A stretch of DNA of 64,000 bases from the NCBI RefSeq assembly GCF_946476835.1, contig NZ_CAMKWA010000003.1, positions 1-64,000 of the forward strand, in the 5' to 3' direction. The notes under the pieces are model-generated. The model worked only from the letters and a program-made list of their open reading frames with translations. It was not told the origin of the DNA and made no database searches. Positions 16,518 through 25,333 of this stretch are shown one piece after another; within the stretch, counting starts at the first letter, position 1; every line of letters starts with the position of its first letter. A program made the position numbers and the translations under genes. The DNA is from an uncultured Neokomagataea sp. GTDB taxonomy: Bacteria; Pseudomonadota; Alphaproteobacteria; Acetobacterales; Acetobacteraceae.

Positions 16518-18073
16518 AACGTTTTCTCTCCCTAATATGTGCGTGCTTGGTTGGCGTGTCCGTTTTGGTGCCGGTTTCGGCGGAAGCCGCGTCGAGCAAT
16601 GTACCGGGTGCTTTGAACGCAACGGATTTGCCATGGGCCTCTGATGGTGAGGCAAACGTACCCTACACTTTCCACGATCCGGCGGAAGAAGCCCGAATTA
16701 CGGGCTTTGAATATGACCTCGTTGCGGCGCTGGGCGAGCATATGGGGTTAAAATCTCGGTTTGTTCAGAATGACTGGGATGGGTTAATCCCCGGCCTGTC
16801 GCGTGGGCTTTATGCGATGGTGGTGGACGGAATTGAAATGACGCCGGAGCACAAGGCGGCAGTTCTCTTTTCCCACCCTTATTATATTACGAGTAACCGT
16901 ATCGTTGTCCGTAAAGAAATGAAGGACCCGCCTTTAACGGTGGATGCTTTGCAGGGGCGCACGGTTGGTACCATTAAAGAAACATCGGCTGAGCGTATTT
17001 TGCGGCGTGATGGCCATGTTAAAATTCGCTCGTATGTTGAAGAGACCAATGCTTTTGCTGATCTAAAGAATGGTCGGCTGGATGCTATTTTGCTGGATGA
17101 GCCTATTGCGCTTTATTACGGCAGTATCTCGCAAGACATGCAGATCGTTGGGGAACCGATTGGTCATACGTCTTATGGTATTGCGTTCCGGCATGGTGAA
17201 GAAAAACTGTGTGGGCGTGTGGATGTTGCGTTAACTGCACTTACTCAAGATGGAACTTTGCATCGCATTTTGGCGAAGTGGAATCTGTGGACGCCTGCTA
17301 TGGCGGATTATACGGGCGATCACACGCAACCGGATATCGCGCCGACGGAATGGCAGCGTTATCGTGATGCAATGGACGCGACGACTGGCCGTGGTTGGGG
17401 AGCTCTTGCGAAGCGTTATATTGGCTTCCTGCCGCTGATTGGGCGTGCCGCATTGATGACACTGGCGGTTTCAGCTTTGGCGATGGTGTTGGCTGTGGCG
17501 TTGGGTGTAAGCTTGGCGTTGGCGCGGCATTATGGTGGCTGGGTGCTGCGGACATTGGCAGGGCTGTATGTTGAGATCATTCGCGGCACACCATTGCTGA
17601 TTCAGGTGTTGTTTATTTTCTACGGTTTGCCGATTTTTGGTATTCGGCTCTCTCCGTTTGTAGCAGGTGTTCTGTCTCTGGGGCTAAACTACGCGGCTTA
17701 TGAGGCTGAAAACTATCGTGCGGGCCTGCTCTCGGTGCCAAAAGGCCAGTCGGAAGCGGCTGTAGCGTTGAATATGACGCAGTTACAGGCGTTGCGTTTG
17801 GTGGTTGTTCCGCAGGCTTTCCGAACGGTTGTGCCGGTCATGACGAATGATTTTATTTCGTTATTGAAAGACAGCTCCTTGGTTTCGGTCATTACGTTGA
17901 GCGAGTTGAGCCAAGCGTATGTGCGGCTTTCGGCGACGTATTATGATTATTTTGGTACGGGACTGATGGTTGGCGCTGCGTATTTGCTGCTGGGTCTGCC
18001 TTTTGTACGTTTGGCGCGTATGGCTGAGCGGAGAATGGGGCGGAGCATGGGTGGCGCAGGGCGGCCGCATTAA
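16514..18073 (+). CDS. Fused amino acid ABC transporter substrate-binding protein and permease
   Basis: 519 residues joining two normally separate importer parts. After a signal peptide ending near AEA, residues about 35-270 form a family 3 periplasmic binding domain (GFEYDLVAALGEHMGLKSR; DGLIPGL; DAILLDEP). Residues about 300-510 form a BPD-type permease with several membrane helices, RGTPLLIQVLFIFYG and an EAA loop (AVALNMTQLQALRLVVVPQA) that docks the ATPase. Fusion ties one binding domain to each permease subunit. Ligand unknown; amino acid by family. Confidence 0.93.
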   Translation: MKRFLSLICACLVGVSVLVPVSAEAASSNVPGALNATDLPWASDGEANVPYTFHDPAEEARITGFEYDLVAALGEHMGLKSRFVQNDWDGLIPGLSRGLYAMVVDGIEMTPEHKAAVLFSHPYYITSNRIVVRKEMKDPPLTVDALQGRTVGTIKETSAERILRRDGHVKIRSYVEETNAFADLKNGRLDAILLDEPIALYYGSISQDMQIVGEPIGHTSYGIAFRHGEEKLCGRVDVALTALTQDGTLHRILAKWNLWTPAMADYTGDHTQPDIAPTEWQRYRDAMDATTGRGWGALAKRYIGFLPLIGRAALMTLAVSALAMVLAVALGVSLALARHYGGWVLRTLAGLYVEIIRGTPLLIQVLFIFYGLPIFGIRLSPFVAGVLSLGLNYAAYEAENYRAGLLSVPKGQSEAAVALNMTQLQALRLVVVPQAFRTVVPVMTNDFISLLKDSSLVSVITLSELSQAYVRLSATYYDYFGTGLMVGAAYLLLGLPFVRLARMAERRMGRSMGGAGRPH

Positions 18074-18207
18074 TAAATTAAGTGTTGTGCGTGTTGGGGA
18101 CACGGTTTGGGGAGGGGGTGGTGTTCTCTGCTGAGATTTGCCTCCCCTGTGGCGCGGTACTTTTTCTTTAACGGGCATGTGCTGAACTGAGCAATATCCA
18201 TAATATG

Positions 18208-18263
18208 TAAAGGGTACTTGACAGGAATCGTATCGGTATCTCAGGGTGTAAAGTGTCTTTTAC
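18208..18263. promoter_or_regulatory. Two operator-like inverted repeats overlapping a promoter candidate
   Basis: GTAAA-N6-TTGAC (18208-18223) and GTAAA-N6-TTTAC (18248-18263) have the same architecture with centres 40 bases apart, about four helical turns. The first overlaps a TTGACA hexamer at 18219-18224; no convincing -10 box is visible. They lie directly upstream of the membrane protein/XRE pair, so autorepression by the XRE protein is a natural guess. Confidence 0.55.
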
Positions 18264-18278
18264 ATTGTGGAGTTGATT

Positions 18279-18659
18279 ATGTTTAAACCAAAGCGATACT
18301 CATTGGAGTTAGTGGGGGCATTGGTTTTTTATACTGCCCTGTTGTTTGCGGGCGATGTTTTGTCCTGCGTTGTGCGTCCGGTCGGTTATCTTCGGTTCGT
18401 CATCAGTTTGCTGCCGATGCTGGGTGTTATTGCTGGCGCTTGGGCTATTTTACGTGGGTTATGGCGGATGGATGAAATGCAACGGCGTATTCAGTTTGAT
18501 GCGATTGTTCTTTCTTTTCTAGGTACAGCGTTAATAACGCTTGGGTGGGGTTTTGCCGAAAGCGCTGGGGTGTCGCCCTTACGGGCATTTTATGTTTGGC
18601 CGATTATGTGTGTTTTATGGTGTATTGGCCTTGTCGTAGCGCGCTGGCGGTATTCATGA
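18279..18659 (+). CDS. Small four-helix membrane protein paired with an XRE regulator
   Basis: 126 residues with about four hydrophobic segments and a short charged loop (RGLWRMDEMQRRIQFDA) in the middle. ATG 18279 is chosen because TGGAG lies 8 bases upstream; a GTG at 18267 is unlikely. It overlaps the XRE gene by 4 bases (ATGA), a pairing seen in many bacteria for which function is not established. The charged loop could sequester or regulate the small DNA-binding partner, but this is speculation. Confidence 0.78.
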   Translation: MFKPKRYSLELVGALVFYTALLFAGDVLSCVVRPVGYLRFVISLLPMLGVIAGAWAILRGLWRMDEMQRRIQFDAIVLSFLGTALITLGWGFAESAGVSPLRAFYVWPIMCVLWCIGLVVARWRYS

Positions 18660-18844
18660 AAAACTGCATCAAGGAACTGCGTATCGCTCGAGGGTGGAGT
18701 CAAAGCGATTTAGCAGCAGCACTTTCGGTATCTCGCCAGACAGTCAATGCTATTGAGAACAGCCGCTATGATCCCAGTCTGCCGCTAGCCTTTACGGTCG
18801 CATCGGTGTTTAGCCTCAAGATTGAAGATATTTTTCATCCTTGA
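18656..18844 (+). CDS. Small XRE-family helix-turn-helix transcriptional regulator
   Basis: 62-residue protein that is essentially one HTH_3 domain: LRIARGWSQSDLAAALSVSRQTVNAIENS is the two-helix reader, followed by a hydrophobic helix and the ending LKIEDIF typical of this mini-family. ATG 18656 overlaps the stop of the membrane protein. Probable target: the GTAAA-N6-TTTAC-type repeats upstream of the pair. Confidence 0.88.
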   Translation: MKNCIKELRIARGWSQSDLAAALSVSRQTVNAIENSRYDPSLPLAFTVASVFSLKIEDIFHP

Positions 18845-18909
18845 TGTTACGTGTCTCGTATGTCGTGCGTGTTTACGATTGTGTCGCTGAAGCTGTTGGA
18901 AGGAACAAA

Positions 18910-19050
18910 ATGACGCTTGATGTTCAAGCGCGTTGGTTACTTTTGGGCTCAATCTGTCCAGCTATGCTTCTGCCGTTCAGTGACCTGATACCTGCTTCGG
19001 ATGTTGTCAAAGGTTGCTTGATAGGCGGTGTGATTGGTGGGCAGTGCTGA
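18910..19050 (+). CDS. Possible small membrane protein, perhaps truncated
   Basis: 46 codons from ATG 18910, preceded by GGAAGGA at good distance. The product has one or two hydrophobic segments (WLLLGSICPAMLLPF; GCLIGGVIGG). After the TGA stop the same frame stays open for another 14 codons to 19090, suggesting that a premature stop may have shortened it. A second stretch at about 19126-19246 also reads as membrane-like sequence in another frame. It may be the third gene of the membrane protein/XRE unit or a decaying relic. Confidence 0.35.
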   Translation: MTLDVQARWLLLGSICPAMLLPFSDLIPASDVVKGCLIGGVIGGQC

Positions 19051-19243
19051 TGTGTGTTGAAGCTGCTGCGGCATCGGGTGGCGACACAAAAGTAGGTTGT
19101 ATCGGATTAAATCGATAATTTTTATGGTCGTGCGGTCTCGTGCTTATCGCCCTGCTTTGGAAAGAGGGGGATGTACGGGGGGATATGCTCTTTCCGATTG
19201 CGCTAAATATGGGAGGCGTCATGATGAATGCAGCGCGTCTTTT

Positions 19244-20179
19244 TTAGCCGCCGCGTCGGTTTGGGTTGGCTGGGTCATCTAGGGCCGCTGGTGTGATATC
19301 GGCGGTGGTTAAATTGCGGGCAAAACCCATCATGAGCAGGTTTGTCCATGTCTTGGCCCATGTGTTCGTTGCGCTGACAAACTGCTTGGCTTGCGGAAAT
19401 TGAGAGAGATTTTCTTTTGGCCATGCTTGTGACGGCGCAATGATTTGGTTGGTTTGCGGGTCTAGAGGCGCGATGAGTGTGATGATACTTTCGGCTTGTA
19501 CGCTTTGTGCGTTTGCGACTGGGGCGACGTGGAACCAGCCGATATTCATCATGATCGGTGGAACGGGGTAGGCGAGGGTTCGTAAGCGATCGAAAGCGGC
19601 TTGCTCGAAAGGGGCTATATTGGCCGCTAAGACATTTAGTGCGGCGTTTGAAGTGAAGGTGCATTCTTCTACGGGGAGACCGGAAGGTGCTGCTTTCTCG
19701 CTGATATGTGCAGAGTAGTTGCGATCATCATGGCATGGTGTGTCCAAGCCTAAGACGGCTGTTGCGGGAATGGGAATTTGTGTGGCGCGCGCAATAATGA
19801 TGCCGGTGATCACGCCGCGATCCATTCGCGCCAAGAATTGTTCAGACAATTCACCATTAGGGCCATCTTGCCCAGTGAGAATAGGGTGCCAGTCTCCCGT
19901 TGGAAGAGGGATGGTGTGGCCTGCGATGTGAATGGCGCCCCGCTGAATGATGTTGGGGTCTGGAAGGCCGATTTTTCCAGTGTCATTGGGCGGCGGTGAT
20001 GAATCGTTTGCATTTGTATCGGCTGTCGGTGATGGCGGTGCATGTCCCGGCAGCCAAGGAGCGTGATGCTGTAAAGAAGCTGTTGGAAAGAAAGCCGTCA
20101 GCCCGGTGCAGGCTCCACCGAGGAGCAAGGCTGTGCGCCAAAAGGGGGCACGTTTCCAAAGGCGGGTAAAAGCGCTCAC
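19244..20179 (-). CDS. Uncharacterised single-pass exported protein, third gene of the AAA+ cluster
   Basis: 311 residues, GTG start. A basic N terminus precedes one hydrophobic segment (about residues 14-34), then a Pro/Asp/Asn-rich linker (about 45-70) and a soluble domain of about 240 residues that I do not recognise. Two cysteines (in DTPCHDD and EECTFTS) could pair in the periplasm. It follows the membrane AAA+ gene after about 120 bases on the same strand. A periplasm-facing partner of that ATPase is a reasonable inference, nothing more. Confidence 0.7.
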   Translation of the reverse strand: MSAFTRLWKRAPFWRTALLLGGACTGLTAFFPTASLQHHAPWLPGHAPPSPTADTNANDSSPPPNDTGKIGLPDPNIIQRGAIHIAGHTIPLPTGDWHPILTGQDGPNGELSEQFLARMDRGVITGIIIARATQIPIPATAVLGLDTPCHDDRNYSAHISEKAAPSGLPVEECTFTSNAALNVLAANIAPFEQAAFDRLRTLAYPVPPIMMNIGWFHVAPVANAQSVQAESIITLIAPLDPQTNQIIAPSQAWPKENLSQFPQAKQFVSATNTWAKTWTNLLMMGFARNLTTADITPAALDDPANPNRRGG

Positions 20180-20297
20180 GGTAATCTCATCTTAAATGCA
20201 GAGGTTCAAAGTGGGTCATGATCGTGGGGTATGTGTGGCGCACCATGACCTACGGAGAGCCTAGATGGCGAGGGGCATTGATATTGGGTTCGTGGTT

Positions 20298-21578
20298 CTA
20301 GGGGGCGGGGGTGGATGAGCGGGCGAGTTGGAGGTCAGCATCACGGCTGATTTCAGCGGTGACGCCTTGTTCATTATTGGTTAGGCGGACCATTTTAGCG
20401 CCTTGCTGACGGGCGACGATTAGGCTTTCGCTGATCATATCTTCAATAGAGCGCACGAGGTCACGGGCGCTGGCGCCGGTCCCAAGATTTTTCTGTTTTT
20501 GTAGGAGTTGGAATAGCAGCGCGGGATCAATGCCCCCTGTTTCAACGTGTAGGCCGTAGCTTTCGATCATGGCTTCGATTTCCAGCGCGGCAACCCGTGC
20601 AAGATCAAGCCCATGTAAGGCGCGGAAGACGAAAATTCGATCAAGGCGGTTTAAGACCTCAGGTGCGAAGCCTGCGCGTTTCAGGGCTTCGACGGATTCG
20701 GCACGCATGCGGTCGGGTTCATTTTCGAAGCGCTCGGCAATCTCTGTGAGGGCGTCTGTGGCGATGTTGGATGTGAGAATGAAGATGGCGTGAGTTGTTG
20801 AAATCTGCTCGCCGGTTGAGGCTTCAGTAATATGGCCGTCATTCCATGCTGTCAGGAATTTTTTGAAAACATCTGGGTGAGCTTTTTCGATTTCATCCAA
20901 AAGAACAACGGCATCGGGTGCGTTTTTAAGGCCGCCTGTTAGGGCGCCAAACGTATCAGAGCCGACATAGCCGCGCGGAGAGCCAAATAGGAGCGTGGCC
21001 GCGTGTGGACTCGACATCTGCGTCATGTCGTAATGCTGTAGGGGGCGCTCGGTTTGTTTGGCGATTTGTTTGGCTAAGTAAGTTTTGCCGGTGCCGGGTG
21101 GGCCAGCGAGTAAGAAAACGCCGACGGGTTTTCCCCGGACTTGTAGGGCAAGGCGGCGCCGTAACTGCTGGGCGATATCTTCACAAACACGATCTTGGCC
21201 AATCACGCGTGCGCGGAGCGAGGCTGCGAGCTCTTCAGCGTCAATAACGGTTTCACGTTGTTCGCGTGCCATCATTTCTTCGAGGGCTCCGCGATTGGTG
21301 AGGCGGCTGAGGATGTCCATGAGGAAGCCTTTCCTGCGGCGAAGGCCTTTGCGGGCCAATGATTCAGCAGATGTTTCGTAAAGAAGGCCAGCAATGGCCA
21401 TGAAGGTGCCTAGTCCTGCAACGAAGGGGAAGGCGGGGCGCAGCCATTCAAAGGCGTGCTCTAATCCTGCGAGCGACAGGTGCAGCATGACTGCAACCTG
21501 CACGACGGCAAGGATCAAGAACACGGCCATCATGAGTGGCATGGCGCGGTTGAGGGCGGGAATGAGGGAGCGGAACAT
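20298..21578 (-). CDS. Membrane-anchored ClpB/ClpA-like AAA+ ATPase
   Basis: 426 residues. Two hydrophobic segments (about 12-35 and 48-67) are followed by a basic stretch and one AAA+ module of the Clp/Hsp100 second-domain type: Walker A GPPGTGKT (159-166), pore-loop-like GSPRGYVGSD (199-208), Walker B VVLLDEIEKAH (224-234), sensor 1 LTSN (268-271), arginine finger in NRLDR (310-314) and sensor 2 GASARD (368-373). All catalytic elements look intact. There is no Clp N domain, no first AAA+ domain and no peptidase. Hsp100 proteins remodel or unfold proteins; membrane tethering suggests a membrane-protein substrate. Middle gene of a three-gene minus-strand cluster. Confidence 0.88.
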   Translation of the reverse strand: MFRSLIPALNRAMPLMMAVFLILAVVQVAVMLHLSLAGLEHAFEWLRPAFPFVAGLGTFMAIAGLLYETSAESLARKGLRRRKGFLMDILSRLTNRGALEEMMAREQRETVIDAEELAASLRARVIGQDRVCEDIAQQLRRRLALQVRGKPVGVFLLAGPPGTGKTYLAKQIAKQTERPLQHYDMTQMSSPHAATLLFGSPRGYVGSDTFGALTGGLKNAPDAVVLLDEIEKAHPDVFKKFLTAWNDGHITEASTGEQISTTHAIFILTSNIATDALTEIAERFENEPDRMRAESVEALKRAGFAPEVLNRLDRIFVFRALHGLDLARVAALEIEAMIESYGLHVETGGIDPALLFQLLQKQKNLGTGASARDLVRSIEDMISESLIVARQQGAKMVRLTNNEQGVTAEISRDADLQLARSSTPAP

Positions 21579-21592
21579 TTAAGATGGCCTCG

Positions 21593-22171
21593 TCATTGGA
21601 CGATAACGCCAAGTTCAATGGCTTGGTTCAGCCCGGTTAAGGAAGGGAGGGCTTGTGGGCCAAGGGCCGTCATAGCGATGATCGACAAAAGCGCATTATG
21701 TGGCGGTGTGATGGGGGTGATAGTGACGGCCCCTGCGGTGGTGATAGGGAGAAGAATGGGTTGAAATGTACCGCTTAAGATAATGCGTTGGGTGATTCCT
21801 GCGCTGGTAACGTCGATGATCTGGCCGGGTGTGCCTGCATTATCGAGGAGGGGGAGTTGTGCAAGGCGCATGTCTCCACGTTGTAAGGCCGCCATGATTT
21901 TTGAACGTGTTGCAGGGTCAAAAGGGGATTGTTCAAGTGCTTTTGGGGCTTGGTCCATGGAAAGCATGGAGAGTTGAGTGGCTGCTTGTAGAGGAGGACG
22001 CTGAGGAGCGGTGTGTGTGTGCTCAGTGCTTGGTTGGTGTTGTGTGTATGCATAAAACCCGCCGCCGAGCGCGAAAATGGACGCTAAGCAGAGTGTAAGA
22101 AGCCCCGTATTTGCTGTGTGCTGAGCGCGGGGTTTCTGCAGTTCTGGCTGAGGAGGTGGGTGAGTTGTCAT
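21593..22171 (-). CDS. Uncharacterised single-pass membrane protein, first gene of the AAA+ cluster
   Basis: 192 residues: a short Pro/Gln-rich cytoplasmic start, one membrane helix (about 22-43, LLTLCLASIFALGGGFYAY) and an extracytoplasmic part of about 150 residues, with an LQRGDMRLAQLPLL segment and two beta-rich stretches containing ILSGTFQPILLP and AVTITPITPP. No family recognised. It ends 14 bases before the AAA+ gene and has a similar anchor plus external domain layout to the third gene, which suggests the three proteins form a membrane complex. Confidence 0.72.
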   Translation of the reverse strand: MTTHPPPQPELQKPRAQHTANTGLLTLCLASIFALGGGFYAYTQHQPSTEHTHTAPQRPPLQAATQLSMLSMDQAPKALEQSPFDPATRSKIMAALQRGDMRLAQLPLLDNAGTPGQIIDVTSAGITQRIILSGTFQPILLPITTAGAVTITPITPPHNALLSIIAMTALGPQALPSLTGLNQAIELGVIVQ

Positions 22172-22365
22172 GATTTTGCCATCTCACTCATCATTGGGGC
22201 GGAAAGCAAGCTTTGGATGTGTAGGAAAATGTAAACTATTCTTGCTAATCATGGCGTGTTGTTTCTGTTGGAGGTCGGTGGTGTAGTCGATCTAATGCTT
22301 GCGTTTGAGGGCGCGCTGCCTTATTGGGATAGGTATTCCTTTCATCTTCCGCTCTTTTTTCGGGG

Positions 22366-22391
22366 GGTGGCCTTTACGGGCCGCCTTTTTT
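22366..22391 (+). terminator. Intrinsic terminator or attenuator ahead of rimP
   Basis: GGTGGCC (22366-22372) pairs with GGCCGCC (22379-22385) around a 6-base loop, followed directly by six T. Because the divergent gene on the left points away, the only transcript this could end is one heading into rimP, so it may be a leader attenuator of the rimP-pnp operon. Confidence 0.6.
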
Positions 22392-22442
22392 GTTTTGGCA
22401 GAACGCGACACTTTTTCTGATGATGCTCCGGCTTACCCGGAG

Positions 22443-23051
22443 ATGCCGCATTTAGGCGGGCTTGAGGCTCGTATTGCGGGGCGGATCGCGCCGACTTTGG
22501 CGGATCTTGGGTTCGAACTCGTGCGCCTTTCGGTGCTCGGGCGCGAAACGCCGACTGTTCAAGTTATGGCAGATCGTGCGGATGGCACTCTGATTTCAGT
22601 CGAAGACTGTGAGCAGATCAGCCATGCCGTTGGTGCTGTTCTGGATGTGGATGATCCGATTCCCGGCGCATGGATGCTTGAAGTATCCTCCGCAGGGATT
22701 GATCGCCCGTTGACCCGTCTGAAGGACTGGGATCGCTTTTCGGGGCATTTGGTGAAAGCCGAAGTGGATGTGCCGATTGATGGTCGCCGTCGTTTCACCG
22801 GCGTTGTGATGGGTACGCGTGATGGCGCTGGGCTCATCCGTCTGGATGATGGCGCTGAGGCGGTCTTGCCTTTGGCTGATATTCGCAAAGCACGCTTGGT
22901 GTTGACGGATGCTTTGATTGAAGCAAGTGCAGCGCTGTCTGGCGTGAAGCAAGATCAGGCAGAAGACGGCGAAGAGCGTCGCGTGCCGAAGCTGAATGCC
23001 GGTAAGCCGGGCAAAAAAGGCTCTGGCAAAAAAGCTGTAGGGAAGAACTGA
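22443..23051 (+). CDS. rimP: Ribosome maturation factor RimP
   Basis: Assembly factor for the 30S subunit, acting on free 30S particles. The core is clear: [20 protein letters not shown], the [12 protein letters not shown] motif and a C-terminal SH3-like domain, ending in a Lys/Gly-rich tail. The start is uncertain: ATG 22443 is the first in-frame ATG, TTG 22395 would add 16 residues but follows the T tract of a hairpin, and a TTG at 22299 would translate through that hairpin. First gene of the rimP-nusA-ylxR-infB-rbfA-truB-rpsO-pnp run. Confidence 0.9.
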   Translation: MPHLGGLEARIAGRIAPTLADLGFELVRLSVLGRETPTVQVMADRADGTLISVEDCEQISHAVGAVLDVDDPIPGAWMLEVSSAGIDRPLTRLKDWDRFSGHLVKAEVDVPIDGRRRFTGVVMGTRDGAGLIRLDDGAEAVLPLADIRKARLVLTDALIEASAALSGVKQDQAEDGEERRVPKLNAGKPGKKGSGKKAVGKN

Positions 23052-23088
23052 GGATGACCTGTTTCATGCTGGTTGGAGGTCCTAAATA

Positions 23089-24648
23089 ATGGACACATCT
23101 GTGAGCCGTCCCGAATTGCTTTTGGTGGCGGATGCGGTCTCTCGCGAGAAGAATATTGATCGTGATGAGGTGCTGGAGGCAATGGAGCAGGCCATCCAGA
23201 AGGCTGGTCGCGCCAAATATGGCCATGAAAAAGACATTCGTGCGACGATCGACCGTAAGACGGGCGAAGTTCGTTTGAGCCGTTGGACCGAAGTGGTCGA
23301 AGAGGTTGAGAACGAAGATACGCAGATTCCGGTGCATATCGCGCGTAAATTTCAGCCTGAAATTAACGTCGGTGAGCATTTGGTTGATCCGCTCCCGCCG
23401 ATTGATTTTGGCCGTATTGCTGCGCAGACAGCAAAGCAAGTTATTGTACAGCGCGTGCGTGAATATGAGCGTAAGCGCCAGTACGATGAGTTTAAGGATC
23501 GCGTAGGTGAAGTCGTTAACGGTACGGTTAAGCGTACGGAATACGGCAACCTCATGGTTGAGATTGGTAGCACGGAAGCCTTGTTGCGCCGTGATGAACT
23601 GATCCCACGTGAGGCGTTCCGTAACTCTGAACGTGTGCGTGCCTACATCTATGATGTGCGTGATGAGACGCGCGGTCCGCAGATTTTCCTGTCGCGTACG
23701 CATCCAGCTTTCTTGGCGAAGTTGTTCGCGCAGGAAGTGCCGGAAATTTATGATGGCATCATCGAAATTAAGGCTGTGGCCCGTGATCCGGGTTCGCGCG
23801 CTAAGATGGCGGTGATTTCACGCGACACGGCGATTGACCCGGTCGGTGCCTGCGTTGGTATGCGTGGTTCACGTGTGCAGGCGGTTGTCGCTGAGCTTCA
23901 GGGCGAAAAAATCGACATTATTCCGTGGAGTCCAGAAGCGGCGACGTTCGTTGTGAATGCTCTGGCACCTGCGGAAGTCAGCAAAGTCGTGATGGACGAA
24001 GAAGCTGGACGTGTTGAAGTCGTGGTGCCTGATGAGCAGTTGTCTTTGGCAATTGGTCGTCGTGGTCAGAACGTGCGTTTGGCAAGTCAATTGACGCGCT
24101 GGGATATCGATATTTTGACGGAAGCGGAAGAATCCGAGCGCCGTCAGGAAGAATTCCGTAAGCGTAGCAACCTCTTCGTTGAGTCGCTTGATGTTGATGA
24201 TGTGATTGCTGGTCTTCTGGTGACGGAAGGGTATCACACCATTGAAGAGCTGGCTTACGCTGAACCTTCAGACCTACACGACATCGAAGGCTTCGATGAA
24301 AGTGTTGCTGAAGAGCTGATGGATCGTGCCAATGATTATCTGGCCAGCAAGGAGCAGGAGCTTGATGACAAGCGTAAAGCCCTTGGTGTGACAGATCAGG
24401 TGGTTGATCTGGGCGTGTTCACGAACCAAATGCTGGTTACGCTCGGTGAAAAGGGCGTGAAGACATTGGATGATCTTGGGGATCTGGCTGGTGATGAACT
24501 GGTTGAAATCCTTGGGGGCGATTCGATGGACGAAGAGACGGCTAATGAAGTGATCATGGCGGCTCGTGCTCACTGGTTTGAGGACGAATCCTCAGAAAGT
24601 GAAGCACCGTCTCACAATGAAACGCATGAGGAGTCGGGCGACGTCTGA
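23089..24648 (+). CDS. nusA: Transcription elongation/termination factor NusA
   Basis: Binds RNA polymerase and nascent RNA, modulating pausing, termination and antitermination. 519 residues in the usual order: N-terminal polymerase-binding domain, S1 domain (VGEVVNGTVKRTEYGNLMVE), two KH domains (CVGMRGSRVQAVVAELQGEKIDI; LAIGRRGQNVRLASQL) and two C-terminal acidic repeats of the alphaproteobacterial/enteric type (GFDESVAEELMDRA; TLGEKGVKTLDDLGDLAGDEL). TTGGAGGTCC precedes the ATG. It overlaps the YlxR gene by about 30 bases. Confidence 0.97.
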   Translation: MDTSVSRPELLLVADAVSREKNIDRDEVLEAMEQAIQKAGRAKYGHEKDIRATIDRKTGEVRLSRWTEVVEEVENEDTQIPVHIARKFQPEINVGEHLVDPLPPIDFGRIAAQTAKQVIVQRVREYERKRQYDEFKDRVGEVVNGTVKRTEYGNLMVEIGSTEALLRRDELIPREAFRNSERVRAYIYDVRDETRGPQIFLSRTHPAFLAKLFAQEVPEIYDGIIEIKAVARDPGSRAKMAVISRDTAIDPVGACVGMRGSRVQAVVAELQGEKIDIIPWSPEAATFVVNALAPAEVSKVVMDEEAGRVEVVVPDEQLSLAIGRRGQNVRLASQLTRWDIDILTEAEESERRQEEFRKRSNLFVESLDVDDVIAGLLVTEGYHTIEELAYAEPSDLHDIEGFDESVAEELMDRANDYLASKEQELDDKRKALGVTDQVVDLGVFTNQMLVTLGEKGVKTLDDLGDLAGDELVEILGGDSMDEETANEVIMAARAHWFEDESSESEAPSHNETHEESGDV

Positions 24649-25333
24649 GTTATCCGATACTGATGGCACTGCCCTTGACCGTGATGAAGACGGCGGCAAT
24701 GTTTCTTTAGAAAAAGGCGGTAAAAAGCCTATTTCTGAACGACGTTGCCTCGTTACGCGGGAGGTAAAAAGCTCCGCAGCGATGATACGTTTCGTTGTGG
24801 GGCCCGGTCAGCAGGTGTTCCCGGATGTAGCGGGACGCCTACCTGGGCGAGGAATGTGGTTGAGTGCGCGGCGGGATGTGATAGATAGCCCACGCATACG
24901 ACAGGCATTCGCCCGGGCGGCCAAAGCCCAGGTTGTTGTCCCTGAAGGGTTGGCTGATCTTGTGGAAGCAGGATTGGTTCGCCGTATGGCTGATGTTGTC
25001 AGTTTGGCACGTCGGGCGGGGCAGGCGGTCTGTGGTTTTCAAAAATGCCGGGAATGGTTGATTTCTGGCAAAGCAGCGCTGGTCGTTCGGTCGCAGACGG
25101 GTAGTCCCGATGAATGTGCCCGACTGATGTCGGGGCGGCGTGATATACCGATGGTTGTGGTCCCAGATCGGATCTTAACCTCGGTGTTCGGACGGGAACG
25201 GGCGGTCTATGTTGTGTTGACGCAAGGTGCGTTGGCGCAGCGCTTGATCACCGAGCATGAGAGATTTTCGGGGGTAGCGGGTTTGCTGCCTCCAGGCCCT
25301 GATGGGGGCAGTGAGGAACAGGCAGAACTATGA
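24617..25333 (+). CDS. RNA-binding protein: YlxR domain fused to an L7Ae-like domain
   Basis: Fusion common in Alphaproteobacteria, always near nusA and infB. After a charged tail the YlxR (DUF448) domain starts at [23 protein letters not shown] and includes [14 protein letters not shown]; the C-terminal half ([21 protein letters not shown]) is an L7Ae/L30e-like RNA-binding fold. The precise role is not settled. ATG 24617 is used; ATG 24626 has a closer GAGGAG-like site and is equally possible. Its stop overlaps the infB ATG. Confidence 0.87.
   Translation: MKRMRSRATSELSDTDGTALDRDEDGGNVSLEKGGKKPISERRCLVTREVKSSAAMIRFVVGPGQQVFPDVAGRLPGRGMWLSARRDVIDSPRIRQAFARAAKAQVVVPEGLADLVEAGLVRRMADVVSLARRAGQAVCGFQKCREWLISGKAALVVRSQTGSPDECARLMSGRRDIPMVVVPDRILTSVFGRERAVYVVLTQGALAQRLITEHERFSGVAGLLPPGPDGGSEEQAEL

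Noticed and set aside
22295-22423. 42-codon leader peptide before rimP
   Set aside because: Ribosome binding site is too far, and the frame only exists because it reads through the terminator hairpin.
22834-23703. 289-codon minus-strand frame
   Set aside because: Antisense to rimP and nusA, which have clear domains; its composition is that of a reverse-strand shadow.
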